Below, in pieces: positions 23,445 to 31,934 of a DNA stretch of 43,765 bases. The notes beneath the pieces are model-generated. The model did no database searches and had not been told where the DNA came from. It saw only the letters and a list, made by a program, of their open reading frames with translations. Each line of letters starts with the position of its first letter. The stretch's first letter is position 1. Made by a program: the position numbers and the translations under genes. Source of the stretch: CAZOOA01 sp964581355 (GTDB lineage: Bacteria > Bacillota > Dethiobacteria > DTU022 > UBA8154); assembly GCA_964581355.1 (NCBI GenBank), contig CAZOOA010000019.1, positions 1 to 43,765 on the forward strand. Reading direction: 5' to 3'.

Positions 23445-24070
23445 TGACTCACACCGCACACCGTTCAGGGGAATTGGAAAGCTTGCAAAATGACTTTGTT
23501 TTTTTGATGATGAGTGCTAAAGGTTTCAACGATAAAGAGGCCACCCCTAAATTTAAAAAATTTTTGGAAATTGCAAAAGAGTGCGAAGCAATTTCTGTTG
23601 TTGATGCAAGCAAGGGGCATGAAAAGTTACAAGGCAGCTTTGAAAAAATGTTGGAAAATGTCCATGATCGTTCTGTAGTACATGCAGTTTTCGATCAACG
23701 TGAAAAAGTAGTAGAAATGCTAGAATTGCTAAAAAAGGAAGGACTGGGGCTTTCTGTTGTAATCTCCGGCTTACTTGATACCGTCCATGAGTGTTGTCAG
23801 GAAGTAGGATTAAAAAGACACACGGTACTGCTATCATCTGGCATTTGGGGAAAAACTGAGAAACTTCCAGCAAAAGAAGTCTTGGATCTACACACTATGT
23901 GTGGCCATGGAATGGTAAGTGCAGGCTTAATTGAAGATATAGTCGAGAAGGTAAAAGAAGGATTATATTCACCTGAAGAAGGCGCAGAAAAACTATATGA
24001 GCCTTGTACATGCGGCATTTTTAACACTTCCAGAGCTGTGGAAATAATTAAAAAGCTGTCTGAAGCCTAG
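23444..24070 (+). CDS. Conserved Cys/His-rich protein of unknown function
   Basis: A 208-residue cytoplasmic protein with an alpha/beta-looking middle part (SVVDASKGHEKLQ near 45, SVVHAVFDQREKVVEML near 76). Its C terminus is rich in possible metal ligands: HECCQEVG near 120, LHTMCGHGMVSAGLI near 147 and YEPCTCGIFNTSRAVEII near 185. The ATG overlaps the stop of the ferredoxin-domain gene (TAATG), with AGGAGG inside that gene. The fixed pairing suggests a two-part system in which the ferredoxin protein supplies electrons or clusters. I do not recognise the family and assign no reaction. Confidence 0.75.
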   Translation: MTHTAHRSGELESLQNDFVFLMMSAKGFNDKEATPKFKKFLEIAKECEAISVVDASKGHEKLQGSFEKMLENVHDRSVVHAVFDQREKVVEMLELLKKEGLGLSVVISGLLDTVHECCQEVGLKRHTVLLSSGIWGKTEKLPAKEVLDLHTMCGHGMVSAGLIEDIVEKVKEGLYSPEEGAEKLYEPCTCGIFNTSRAVEIIKKLSEA

Positions 24071-24142
24071 ACATCTTATACAATTGTAGATTTCAAATGC
24101 ACAGTTTTATTGTTTTATATTTTAAAAACAGGAGTGATTAAT

Positions 24143-25156
24143 GTGAAAATTTGGCATTTTTGTTTGCTTCTTTTAGGGGTGGGTCTACTGCTTTTTTCTG
24201 TTGGATGTGCACCTGAAACCAGTGAAGCGGATCAAGAATCAGAAGAAATTGAGGAAGTTGGAGAAAAAACAGATGTAGAAGAACTTGTTTTGAGATCTGC
24301 AACTGATGCAAGCGGCGATGAATGGATCCATATATTTAAGCAGGAACTAGAAAAGCATTCCGATGGGAAAATAACTGTTGATAATTACCCCGGGGGGCAG
24401 CTTGGTTCATTTTCTGATATGCTGGATCAAACAAGAGATGGTTCACTGGATTTTTATATGCACGGGAGTGAAGTGGCAACAGTAGTTGATGACTTCCTGT
24501 TTTTTGATTTACCATTTTTATTTGAAGACAGAGACCAGGCCTTTAATTCAATAACAGGTACGGTAGGCAAAAAAATCGCGGAAAAATTTCCTGAAAGAAA
24601 TTTGCGTGTCTTAACCTTCTTAGATGCAGGTTTTAGACAAATAACAAACAGTGCAAGGCCAATTGTAACACCAAGTGATTTGGAGGGACTAAGAATTAGG
24701 ACACCTGTAACAGATTTACGGGTTAAAACCTTTGAAACATTCGGTGCTATGGCTACCCCTATGGATGTAAGTGAATTATATACAGCTCTTTCCCAGGGAG
24801 CGGTTGACGGACAAGAGAACCCCTTATTTATAATTAAACTTTTTAGCTTTTATGAAGTGCAAGATTATTTATCGTTAAGCAATCATGTCTACAGTGTCAA
24901 TGGAATTGTAATGAACGAAGACAAATGGCAGGAACTCAGCACTGAACAGCAGAACATTATTAAAGCTGCCGCAGAAGAAAGTGCAAAGATAATTTACCAG
25001 GAAAATGTTGATGAAGATAATGAAAGACTTGAATATTTAAAAGAAATGGGATTACAGGTCAATGAAGTTGATTACGAAGCTTTTGTTGAAATTGTAGAGC
25101 CAATTTGGGATGAATACAGGGACCAGTGGGCCGAATATTTAGATATAATTGAATAA
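24143..25156 (+). CDS. dctP: TRAP transporter solute-binding lipoprotein, DctP family (first set)
   Basis: The 337-residue protein is an extracytoplasmic solute receptor. It starts at GTG (AGGAG eight bases upstream) and has a signal ending FSVGC with lipid Cys22, then an acidic linker. Family features are GGQLGSFSDMLDQTRDGSLD near 85 and the carboxylate-binding arginine in LEGLRIRTP near 180, followed by GAVDGQENPL near 222. It captures an organic acid outside the cell and hands it to the DctQM pair. A strong hairpin follows before dctQ. Confidence 0.92.
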   Translation: MKIWHFCLLLLGVGLLLFSVGCAPETSEADQESEEIEEVGEKTDVEELVLRSATDASGDEWIHIFKQELEKHSDGKITVDNYPGGQLGSFSDMLDQTRDGSLDFYMHGSEVATVVDDFLFFDLPFLFEDRDQAFNSITGTVGKKIAEKFPERNLRVLTFLDAGFRQITNSARPIVTPSDLEGLRIRTPVTDLRVKTFETFGAMATPMDVSELYTALSQGAVDGQENPLFIIKLFSFYEVQDYLSLSNHVYSVNGIVMNEDKWQELSTEQQNIIKAAAEESAKIIYQENVDEDNERLEYLKEMGLQVNEVDYEAFVEIVEPIWDEYRDQWAEYLDIIE

Positions 25157-25165
25157 AGATACTTT

Positions 25166-25207
25166 AAATTACTGCCCTGATTTTCGAAAATTTCAGGGCA
25201 GTAATTT
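25166..25207 (+). terminator. Intercistronic hairpin between dctP and dctQ
   Basis: A perfect 15-bp stem (25166-25180 with 25193-25207) with a 12-base loop that itself contains TTTTCGAAAA. TATTTTG follows. Its place between the binding protein and the membrane subunits suggests partial termination or 3'-end protection, so more DctP is made than DctQM. Confidence 0.75.
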
Positions 25208-25237
25208 TATTTTGACTTATTGAGAGGATGAATAATA

Positions 25238-25747
25238 TTGATAAGTCGTATTGTCCAAACCATTGAAAAGGGCATTAAAGTGTTTTTGGTTATATTAATG
25301 GCAATGATAATATTTTCCATTGCATTACAGGTATTTGGAAGATATGTAGGCTTTATCCGTTACGCAGTTTGGACAGAAGAACTGTCCCGTTCCTTGTTTG
25401 TTTGGATAGTCTATTTAGGTGTTGTTGATGCATTGATTAAAGACAAACATCTAAAAGTTGAAATATTTGTTACTAAGATGCCGCTTGTATTGCGAAAAAC
25501 TTTTCATTATATCTCATTAATAAGCATTATTTGTTTTTGCTTGGCATTATTCATTTATGGTTTATCTGACAGCCTGGCATTGATGGATAGAAGACTGGTA
25601 TCTCTGCCTTTTTCTGCCGGTGTTGTCAGGCTGATCATTCCAGTAAGTGCTTTCTTAATGCTGCTTGTTCTAGCCCATAAGCTGTTTGTTGATTTTCGCC
25701 ACAATGATAAGTTTAAAACAAAGAACATAGACCCTACAGTCAAATAA
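25238..25747 (+). CDS. dctQ: TRAP transporter small permease, DctQ family (first set)
   Basis: The 169-residue membrane protein has four hydrophobic segments. The DctQ signature is YAVWTEELSRSLFVWIVYLGV near residue 44, with a charged EELSR core. The start is TTG at 25238, since an ATG ten bases upstream is out of frame; GAGAGG provides the ribosome site. It forms the transporter's membrane part with DctM, importing the DctP-bound acid with sodium. Confidence 0.88.
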   Translation: MISRIVQTIEKGIKVFLVILMAMIIFSIALQVFGRYVGFIRYAVWTEELSRSLFVWIVYLGVVDALIKDKHLKVEIFVTKMPLVLRKTFHYISLISIICFCLALFIYGLSDSLALMDRRLVSLPFSAGVVRLIIPVSAFLMLLVLAHKLFVDFRHNDKFKTKNIDPTVK

Positions 25748-25779
25748 TAAGTTTCGCGATAAGGAGGGAAGGATTAATA

Positions 25780-27042
25780 ATGTGGATAATTGTTATTTTA
25801 GTTTTTTTTATCATAATTGGAATGCCTCTTGCTTTTGCATTAGGAATGCCTTTTTTGACTTATGTTACATTAACTGATACTTTTATTATGTCTATAATTC
25901 CACAAAGGATGTTTTCTGCTCTGGACAGTTTCCCCCTACTGGCGGTACCTTTATTTATTTTTGCCGGTGGCATTATGGGCAGGACAACTATGGCGGAAGA
26001 ACTTATTGACTTTGTAAGCAGCTTAGTAGGATGGTTAAGGGGAGGGCTGGCCCAGGTCAACATAGCAACCAGCATGTTTTTTGGAGGTATTTCCGGCGCT
26101 TCTGCCTCGGATATTGCTGCATTTGGCCCGGTAATGATCCCCCAGATGAAAAGAAAAGGATATGATGCCGGTTTTTCTGCTGCAGTCACATCTTCTTCCG
26201 CCACTTTGGGTATTATAATCCCCCCCAGCATTCCAATGATTTTATATGCTGTTATTTCAGGGACTTCGGTCTCGAGAATGTTTATTGCCGGGATAATCCC
26301 TGCAATATTAATAACTATTGCACTTTCCGCAGTAAGTTTTGTTATTTCCGCAAAAAGGGGATATCCCAAAGAAGCTTTTCCTGCTTTAAAGCATACCTTA
26401 AAAATGTTTGTCCGTACTGCACCAGTTTTAGTTATACCTTTTATAATAATCGGTGGAATCATTTTAGGCATAGTAACCCCAACAGAGGCTGCAGTCCTTG
26501 CTGTACTGGTGGCGGCATTTTTAGGTATTTTTTATAAGTTGAGATTGAAAGATTATATCGAACTAATGTATGAAAGTGCATTAACTACAAGTGTGCTATG
26601 TCTACTTGTCGCAACTGCTTCATTATTTAGCTGGCTTTTGGCACATTTAAGAATACCTGAGAATATCGCAATGGCATTGCTATCCATCTCGGACAACCCT
26701 TATGTAATAGTTTTTTTCATTATTATAGTACTGATAATCCTTGGAACTGTATTAGTGAGCGGACCGGCTATTATACTGACCGTCCCCTTGTTTTTACCAA
26801 TAATAAAGGGTATTGGGATGGATCCTGTTCATTTTGGTATGATTCTTATCGTTGCACTAGGGATAGGCCAGCAAACACCTCCAATAGGCACTGCATTATT
26901 TAATACCAGTGCAATTAGCGGACTTCCTATTGAACAAGTTTCTTATTCAGTTATGCCATTTGTCTTTTCTATGGTTGCCATTTTGTTTTTGATCGCATAT
27001 ATTCCCATCATTAGTTTATGGTTGCCAAATTTATTGCTTTAG
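25780..27042 (+). CDS. dctM: TRAP transporter large permease, DctM family (first set)
   Basis: The 420-residue protein has about twelve membrane segments. It shows the DctM family features: an N-terminal MWIIVILVFFIIIGMPLAF and IPQRMFSALDSFPLLAVPLFIFAGG near 40. MFFGGISGASASDIAAFG near 98 and the conserved IIPPSIPMI near 146 follow. It is the ion-coupled transport channel of this TRAP system. AAGGAGGG precedes the ATG. It ends the plus-strand operon and faces the panE-like gene across a shared terminator. Confidence 0.92.
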   Translation: MWIIVILVFFIIIGMPLAFALGMPFLTYVTLTDTFIMSIIPQRMFSALDSFPLLAVPLFIFAGGIMGRTTMAEELIDFVSSLVGWLRGGLAQVNIATSMFFGGISGASASDIAAFGPVMIPQMKRKGYDAGFSAAVTSSSATLGIIIPPSIPMILYAVISGTSVSRMFIAGIIPAILITIALSAVSFVISAKRGYPKEAFPALKHTLKMFVRTAPVLVIPFIIIGGIILGIVTPTEAAVLAVLVAAFLGIFYKLRLKDYIELMYESALTTSVLCLLVATASLFSWLLAHLRIPENIAMALLSISDNPYVIVFFIIIVLIILGTVLVSGPAIILTVPLFLPIIKGIGMDPVHFGMILIVALGIGQQTPPIGTALFNTSAISGLPIEQVSYSVMPFVFSMVAILFLIAYIPIISLWLPNLLL

Positions 27043-27112
27043 CGCTGTAAAAACCTGTTTGTCTCAAACAACCAAATAAAACGCTACTGTAGGACAATTC
27101 ACCTAAAAACAT

Positions 27113-27148
27113 TGTTTCGCGGCTCTGTTATGAATGAACCGCGAAACA
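27113..27148. terminator. Bidirectional terminator between convergent dctM and panE-like genes
   Basis: TGTTTCGCGG (27113-27122) pairs with CCGCGAAACA (27139-27148), extended by a few weaker pairs inwards. On the minus strand it is followed by ATGTTTTTAGG, and on the plus strand by TGTTTGG and later a T-run. Confidence 0.65.
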
Positions 27149-27189
27149 TGTTGTTTGGAGCAATTGGTTTTTTGATAATAAATGATTCT

Positions 27190-28158
27190 TTAATCCTCTT
27201 GTCGGTAAATTTCATAGTTGTTCTCAATTATCTTAATAAGATTAGTTATCACAACATTGGCTGGCGTTGGAATATTCAACCTTTTGCCTTCCCTTACAAC
27301 AGCCCCGTTAATAAATTCTACTTCCGTCCTTCTTTTATTAACCACATCCTGGCACATAGAAAGGCGGTGATGGTAATAAATAGTAGAGCCTAAATGTATG
27401 ATATAACCCGGTATATCATCAGTATCAAATGCCAGGTTTACTCCCTTTGCTTCGCAAACCTGGATTGCTTCATTAATACACATACGGATAACCTCATTAC
27501 TTTCAGGTATCTTTAAAAAATCTTTATTTCTTAACCTCGTTATTGCCGTCGGGGCATTGAACCCTACATTTACAATTAATTTACTCCAAACTAAGCTCAT
27601 CACATCTTCAATTATATTAGTTTCCAGGCCGGCATTAACAAAAGACTCCTTGATTTCTTCTATTGGAGCATTATCAGGGGAAGTATCGTAAAATCCAATA
27701 TTCGTCGGCCTATCGGCCATATGGACAACAACACCGGGGGATTCTATTAAGCCTCCTTGTTCAGTTGTTCCGATAATAATTTTTTCCGGCAACACGTATT
27801 TTTCCAGAATTTCACCATTTCCAACCCCATTTTGCAGGGTTAAAATTTGGGTCTTCTTACCAATTATATCTTTAGCTTTTTTTACAGCGGCTTCTGTATC
27901 ATAGCTTTTAACAAAAATTATAACTAAATCTATATCTTCTTTATTTCCGATATCTTTTGCATCAAGTACAGCTCGAGGGTACGTGGAAATCACTTCTTCT
28001 TTACCAGAAGTCCTGTCTTTTAAAGTAAGCCCGTTTTGATTTATGGAATCAATGTGTTCTTCCCAAATATCAACTAACCATACCTCTTCACCCTTTGACG
28101 CTAAACGTGCCCCAAAAAGACTCCCCATTGAACCTGCACCAATAATTACAACTTTCAT
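27190..28158 (-). CDS. 2-dehydropantoate 2-reductase family protein (PanE/ApbA-like)
   Basis: The 322-residue protein has the family's Rossmann start (VVIIGAGSMGSLFGARLA at residue 3) and QNGVGNGE near 109. The catalytic lysine is in LVWSKLIVNVGFNAPTAI near 188 and the catalytic glutamate in EVEFINGAVVREGKRL near 280. The family reduces ketopantoate and other branched 2-oxoacids with NADPH. It sits 55 bases after the 2-oxoacid oxidoreductase beta subunit, on the same strand, so a 2-oxoacid made or used there may be its substrate rather than ketopantoate. AAGGGGG precedes the ATG. Confidence 0.88.
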   Translation of the reverse strand: MKVVIIGAGSMGSLFGARLASKGEEVWLVDIWEEHIDSINQNGLTLKDRTSGKEEVISTYPRAVLDAKDIGNKEDIDLVIIFVKSYDTEAAVKKAKDIIGKKTQILTLQNGVGNGEILEKYVLPEKIIIGTTEQGGLIESPGVVVHMADRPTNIGFYDTSPDNAPIEEIKESFVNAGLETNIIEDVMSLVWSKLIVNVGFNAPTAITRLRNKDFLKIPESNEVIRMCINEAIQVCEAKGVNLAFDTDDIPGYIIHLGSTIYYHHRLSMCQDVVNKRRTEVEFINGAVVREGKRLNIPTPANVVITNLIKIIENNYEIYRQED

Positions 28159-28213
28159 TGCATAAGTCCCCCTTGAGTTGAGACGCCCCGCTGTTCAAAC
28201 TGGCTTGGCAGTC

Positions 28214-29110
28214 TTAAAAAGAGCAGCGCTCTTTCATGAGCAGCCTGTTCCACTTGGCATCAACCTCTTCTTGCTCTTTTTGAATATCCTCTTCCGTAAG
28301 TTCGCTAAATCTTCTCTGGTTTTTTATATAGTCTGCGATGCTGACCTCCTTTTCCGGATAGTAATTTACCGTATATTTAAACCCGTCTTCCACCTCGTAA
28401 AGATTAAAGCTTTTGCTCTCTACGGCCATCCTGGTCATATCGATGGTTTTTTCTGCATCAAAACCCCAACCCGTCTGGCAGGCAGTAAGCAGGTGAATAA
28501 ACTTAAACCCCCAGGTCTCTTTGGCTTTTTTTATTTTTCTCATGAAGTCGTGAGGATGGCTTATGGCGGCACTGGCAACATAGGGGACATTGTGCGCAGC
28601 CATGATCTCCAAGAAATTTTTCTTCGGTTCCTGTTTCCCATGAGGAGACGGTGTGGTCGTCGTCTTGCACTTGTAAGGTGTGGAAGAGCTCCTCTGTATT
28701 CCTGTATTCATATACCCTTCATTATCGTAACAGACGAAAATGAAGTTTTCGTTTTTCTCCGCGGCCCCGGAAATGGACTGGATCCCGATATCGAAGGTGC
28801 CTCCATCTCCTGCCCAAGCGACCACTGTAGTTTCATTGTCACCTTTACGCTGCAGCCCCCTGGTCAGGCCGGTGGCCACTGCGGCGGTAGCAGCAAATAT
28901 TGTGTGACAAACAGGTATATTTAACGAATGGTGTGGGTGCATCCCGGCCAGGATTGTCCAGCAGCTGGGGGCAATAACCATCTGCGTCTTTGATCCCAGC
29001 ACCTTTAACACATAGCGCATACACAGTGCCGCGCCACAGCCGGGACAGGCGTTATGCCCGGTAAAAATATGTTCATCATCAGTAATTAGAGAAGTGTTGA
29101 CTTTCTCCAT
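28214..29110 (-). CDS. porB: 2-oxoacid:ferredoxin oxidoreductase, beta (TPP-binding) subunit
   Basis: The 298-residue subunit binds thiamine diphosphate and a cluster. CPGCGAALC near residue 22 supplies cluster cysteines, and AWAGDGGTFDIGIQS near 92 with CYDNEGYMNTGIQRS near 119 form the TPP/Mg site. It performs decarboxylation of a 2-oxoacid to an acyl-CoA with alpha, passing electrons to ferredoxin. The ATG (29110) overlaps the stop of the alpha gene by one base, with GGGGAGCGGAG upstream; an in-frame start at 29131 inside alpha is less likely. Whether the substrate is pyruvate or a branched or aromatic 2-oxoacid is not decided by these motifs. Confidence 0.92.
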   Translation of the reverse strand: MEKVNTSLITDDEHIFTGHNACPGCGAALCMRYVLKVLGSKTQMVIAPSCWTILAGMHPHHSLNIPVCHTIFAATAAVATGLTRGLQRKGDNETTVVAWAGDGGTFDIGIQSISGAAEKNENFIFVCYDNEGYMNTGIQRSSSTPYKCKTTTTPSPHGKQEPKKNFLEIMAAHNVPYVASAAISHPHDFMRKIKKAKETWGFKFIHLLTACQTGWGFDAEKTIDMTRMAVESKSFNLYEVEDGFKYTVNYYPEKEVSIADYIKNQRRFSELTEEDIQKEQEEVDAKWNRLLMKERCSF

Positions 29111-30264
29111 TAAATTAACTCCGCTCCCCATATCATTTCACCTCTTTCTCCTTTGTGTTGTTGGACATATTCAACCGCTTTGACAATCATTTCGGGGGGA
29201 ACATCGACCCCGTCGCAAACATTAACATTAAACATCCTGGGCTGGTGCTTGCTCCCGTACATGGCAGCTCTTATTTCCTGGCAGAAGATTCCACCCATGC
29301 CTGCGGAAATATTGCGGTCGAAGACGATGATATTTTTAATATTCTCGTTGGATAATATAGCCTTGACCTCTTCCACGGGGAAAGGACGCAAAAGCCTCAT
29401 TTTCATCAGTCCCACCTGGAAGCCGTGCTTTCTTAATGTAGGCAGCAGGCACCTGACAGTCCTGGTGATGGTATCCGATGTAACGATGACCGTATCGGCG
29501 TCGTCGGTCTGGACAGCTTCCAGCGGCCCCAGTCTTCTGCCGAACATCTCATAATATTCTTCCCCGGTGCTTTTTACCAGTTCCAGGGCTTTGTCCATGG
29601 ACCTCTGTTTCCTCTGTGAGTATTTCCAGAGGTTCTGCAGCAGGCCGCCATTGTAATTGCCCGGATATTCCGGGCTGAAATCTATTTTGGCTTCGTATTC
29701 TCCCAGGTAAGCGTCCACTTTTTCCTGTTCCGGTATTTCCAACACCTCATAGGTATGGGAAAGGTAAAAAGCGTCGCAGGAAACCATCCAGGGCAGGCGC
29801 TCCGCTTCGGCCACTTTATAGCCCTGGATCACGGAATCCAGGACATCCTGGGCGCTTTCACAGAAAACATGCATCCAGCCGGTATCCCTTTGTGACAGAC
29901 TGTCACGCTGGTCTGAGTCCAAGTTCCAGGGGGTACCCGGTGCCCTGTGGATATTTGTCATCACTATCGGCATCCTGGCACCGGCAACCCAGTGCAGGCC
30001 TTCGTGCATATACAGGAGCCCCTGGGAAGATGTGGAAGTGAATACGCGGGCACCGTTTAATGCAGCCCCGTATAAAAGCATCATTACAGAGTGCTCCGAC
30101 TCCACGTTGACAAAAGTGGCATCCATTTCTCCCTGGGCACACATTTCGGCAATTTTTTCAATGACCTCGGTGTGAGGGGTTATGGGGTAGGCGGAAACAA
30201 TTTGGGCCCTGGACAGCTTGCATCCATAAGCAGCAGCAAAGTTTCCCGTTAACAGTTCTTTCAT
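29110..30264 (-). CDS. porA: 2-oxoacid:ferredoxin oxidoreductase, alpha subunit
   Basis: The 384-residue subunit begins MKELLTGNFAAAYGCKLS and has the characteristic VSAYPITPHTEVIEKIAE near residue 23. VNVESEHSVMMLLYGAALNG near 53 and the C-terminal VFDRNISAGMGGIFCQEI follow. It pairs with PorB to bind TPP and CoA. I chose ATG 30264, which overlaps the stop of the upstream fusion gene (TAATG); a longer in-frame start would lie within that gene. The tight overlaps show a fixed-ratio complex. Confidence 0.92.
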   Translation of the reverse strand: MKELLTGNFAAAYGCKLSRAQIVSAYPITPHTEVIEKIAEMCAQGEMDATFVNVESEHSVMMLLYGAALNGARVFTSTSSQGLLYMHEGLHWVAGARMPIVMTNIHRAPGTPWNLDSDQRDSLSQRDTGWMHVFCESAQDVLDSVIQGYKVAEAERLPWMVSCDAFYLSHTYEVLEIPEQEKVDAYLGEYEAKIDFSPEYPGNYNGGLLQNLWKYSQRKQRSMDKALELVKSTGEEYYEMFGRRLGPLEAVQTDDADTVIVTSDTITRTVRCLLPTLRKHGFQVGLMKMRLLRPFPVEEVKAILSNENIKNIIVFDRNISAGMGGIFCQEIRAAMYGSKHQPRMFNVNVCDGVDVPPEMIVKAVEYVQQHKGERGEMIWGAELI

Positions 30265-31934
30265 TATTCTTTCACTCCCCTTCCTGCGACCATTTCGATA
30301 ACACCCCGGGGACATTCATAGGCGCAGATACCGCATCCTTTGCAGTAATCGTAATTAACCTCGCTTTTCTCCGCGCCATCTTTGAAAATGGACATGTCCG
30401 GACAGAATATCCAGCAGATACCGCAGTTGTTGCATGTCCCGCAGCTGAAGCATCTGTCAACTTCCATGCGCAGTGCATTGATTGAATTGCTGGTAGAGCT
30501 TAAAAAACGGTTGTGTTTATAAAAATAGTTGGTGTTTAGATCTTCCAGGGAAACCGTTGCCCGCTCCAGGTTTTCTTCTTCCTGGAACATTTCTTCCATG
30601 TATTCAGCTGTCTCTTCACGGGTATAACCTTCCAGGTAATGCCGAATAGCATCTGCAGCACATCTTCCCCAGTAGATGGCATCCGTTACAGTATTGGGGC
30701 CAGTGGTAACATCCCCACCGGCGAAGACACCTTTCTCCCCGGTGGTAACATAATTGTCTGTGGCTACTGTTCCTTCCGGCGTTACCAGGGAAGGGTTTAA
30801 GAAGTCCAGGTCTGCGACCTGACCGGTGGCGGTGATTACCGTTCCGGCTTCAAATAATGCTTCGCTGCCCTCAACGGTGACGATGGGCTTATCCCTACCC
30901 TGGGTTTGGGTTTTGACATATTTAACCCCCGATACTCTTTCACTGCCCGTAAACTCCAGGGGCATGGCCTGCTCCAGCAGGGTTACGCCTTCATTCAAGG
31001 CAACCTCAATTTCTTTTTCGTGGGCGGGCATCTCTTCCCTGGAGCGCCTGTATATAATCGTGACATCTTCGGCTCCCAAGCGTATGGCCATACGCGCTGC
31101 ATCTATGGCCGTGTTGCCGCCGCCCAGCACTGCTACTTTTTTCGTAACGTTTAAGAGCTGGTTCATATTGGCCGCCTTCAAAAAGTCCACCGCTTCATAA
31201 ACACCTATTTTGTCCGTGCCGGGCACATCCGGGAGTATGCCTTTTTGCGCCCCTACAGCGATGAATACAGCGTCATTACTGTTTTGCAGCTCATCCATGG
31301 TTATTGTTTCACCTACGGTAACTTCGGTCTTAATCTCCACGCCGAGTTTTTGCAAGAACTCTATTTCTGCCCTTAATACCCCTTTTGGCAGCCTATAGTC
31401 GGGGATACAAAGAGCCAGCATACCCCCCGGGACAGCCGATTGTTCATACACAGTCACTTTACAGCCTAGTTTTCTCAGGTAGTAAGCACAACTGAGCCCG
31501 GCAGGGCCGGAGCCGATAATTGCCACCTTTTTATTCAAAGCACGCCCTATAGCTACTTCAGGTTCGTTTTTCTGTCTCCAGTATCCAATGGATTTTTCAA
31601 TTTCCTTGATGGCAACCGACTCATCCCAGGAGCCCCTGTTGCAGTTTGATTCGCAATTGTGATAGCAGACGTAACCCGTGATGATGGGGAAGGGGTTGTA
31701 CTCCTGAATAATCTGCCAGGCAGCTTTAAAATCGTTTTGCTTGATTTTTTCCATCCACTCGGGGACGTCGCTTTTCAGGGCGCATCCGGCCCGGCAGGGC
31801 GCACATTTCTCTTGAATTTCGGGATGGGTAAAGCGCCAGGCGCCTGTTTTGTTAAAATCATGAGGCAGATATCCTATATAGGGTAAGTGCCTGTCTTCAA
31901 CGATCTCCATAAAAACACTTGACTTGCTCGTCAT
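30264..31934 (-). CDS. GltD-like NADPH/FAD oxidoreductase fused to PorD-type ferredoxin, subunit of 2-oxoacid oxidoreductase
   Basis: The 556-residue protein has three parts. Residues 35-115 carry the cysteine region of the GltD/DPYD N terminus (EKCAPCRAGC, YVCYHNCESNCNRG). Residues 130-450 hold an FAD site (IIGSGPAGLSCAYYLR), an NADPH site (AVLGGGNTAIDAARMA with IYRRSREEMPA) and a second FAD loop (ATGQVADLDF, FAGGDV). Residues 490-550 are a PorD-like ferredoxin (CFSCGTCNNCGICWIFC and CKGCGICAYECPRG). It occupies the place of porD, between gamma and alpha. It may connect 2-oxoacid oxidation to NADP(H) as well as ferredoxin. It overlaps both neighbours. Confidence 0.88.
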   Translation of the reverse strand: MTSKSSVFMEIVEDRHLPYIGYLPHDFNKTGAWRFTHPEIQEKCAPCRAGCALKSDVPEWMEKIKQNDFKAAWQIIQEYNPFPIITGYVCYHNCESNCNRGSWDESVAIKEIEKSIGYWRQKNEPEVAIGRALNKKVAIIGSGPAGLSCAYYLRKLGCKVTVYEQSAVPGGMLALCIPDYRLPKGVLRAEIEFLQKLGVEIKTEVTVGETITMDELQNSNDAVFIAVGAQKGILPDVPGTDKIGVYEAVDFLKAANMNQLLNVTKKVAVLGGGNTAIDAARMAIRLGAEDVTIIYRRSREEMPAHEKEIEVALNEGVTLLEQAMPLEFTGSERVSGVKYVKTQTQGRDKPIVTVEGSEALFEAGTVITATGQVADLDFLNPSLVTPEGTVATDNYVTTGEKGVFAGGDVTTGPNTVTDAIYWGRCAADAIRHYLEGYTREETAEYMEEMFQEEENLERATVSLEDLNTNYFYKHNRFLSSTSNSINALRMEVDRCFSCGTCNNCGICWIFCPDMSIFKDGAEKSEVNYDYCKGCGICAYECPRGVIEMVAGRGVKE

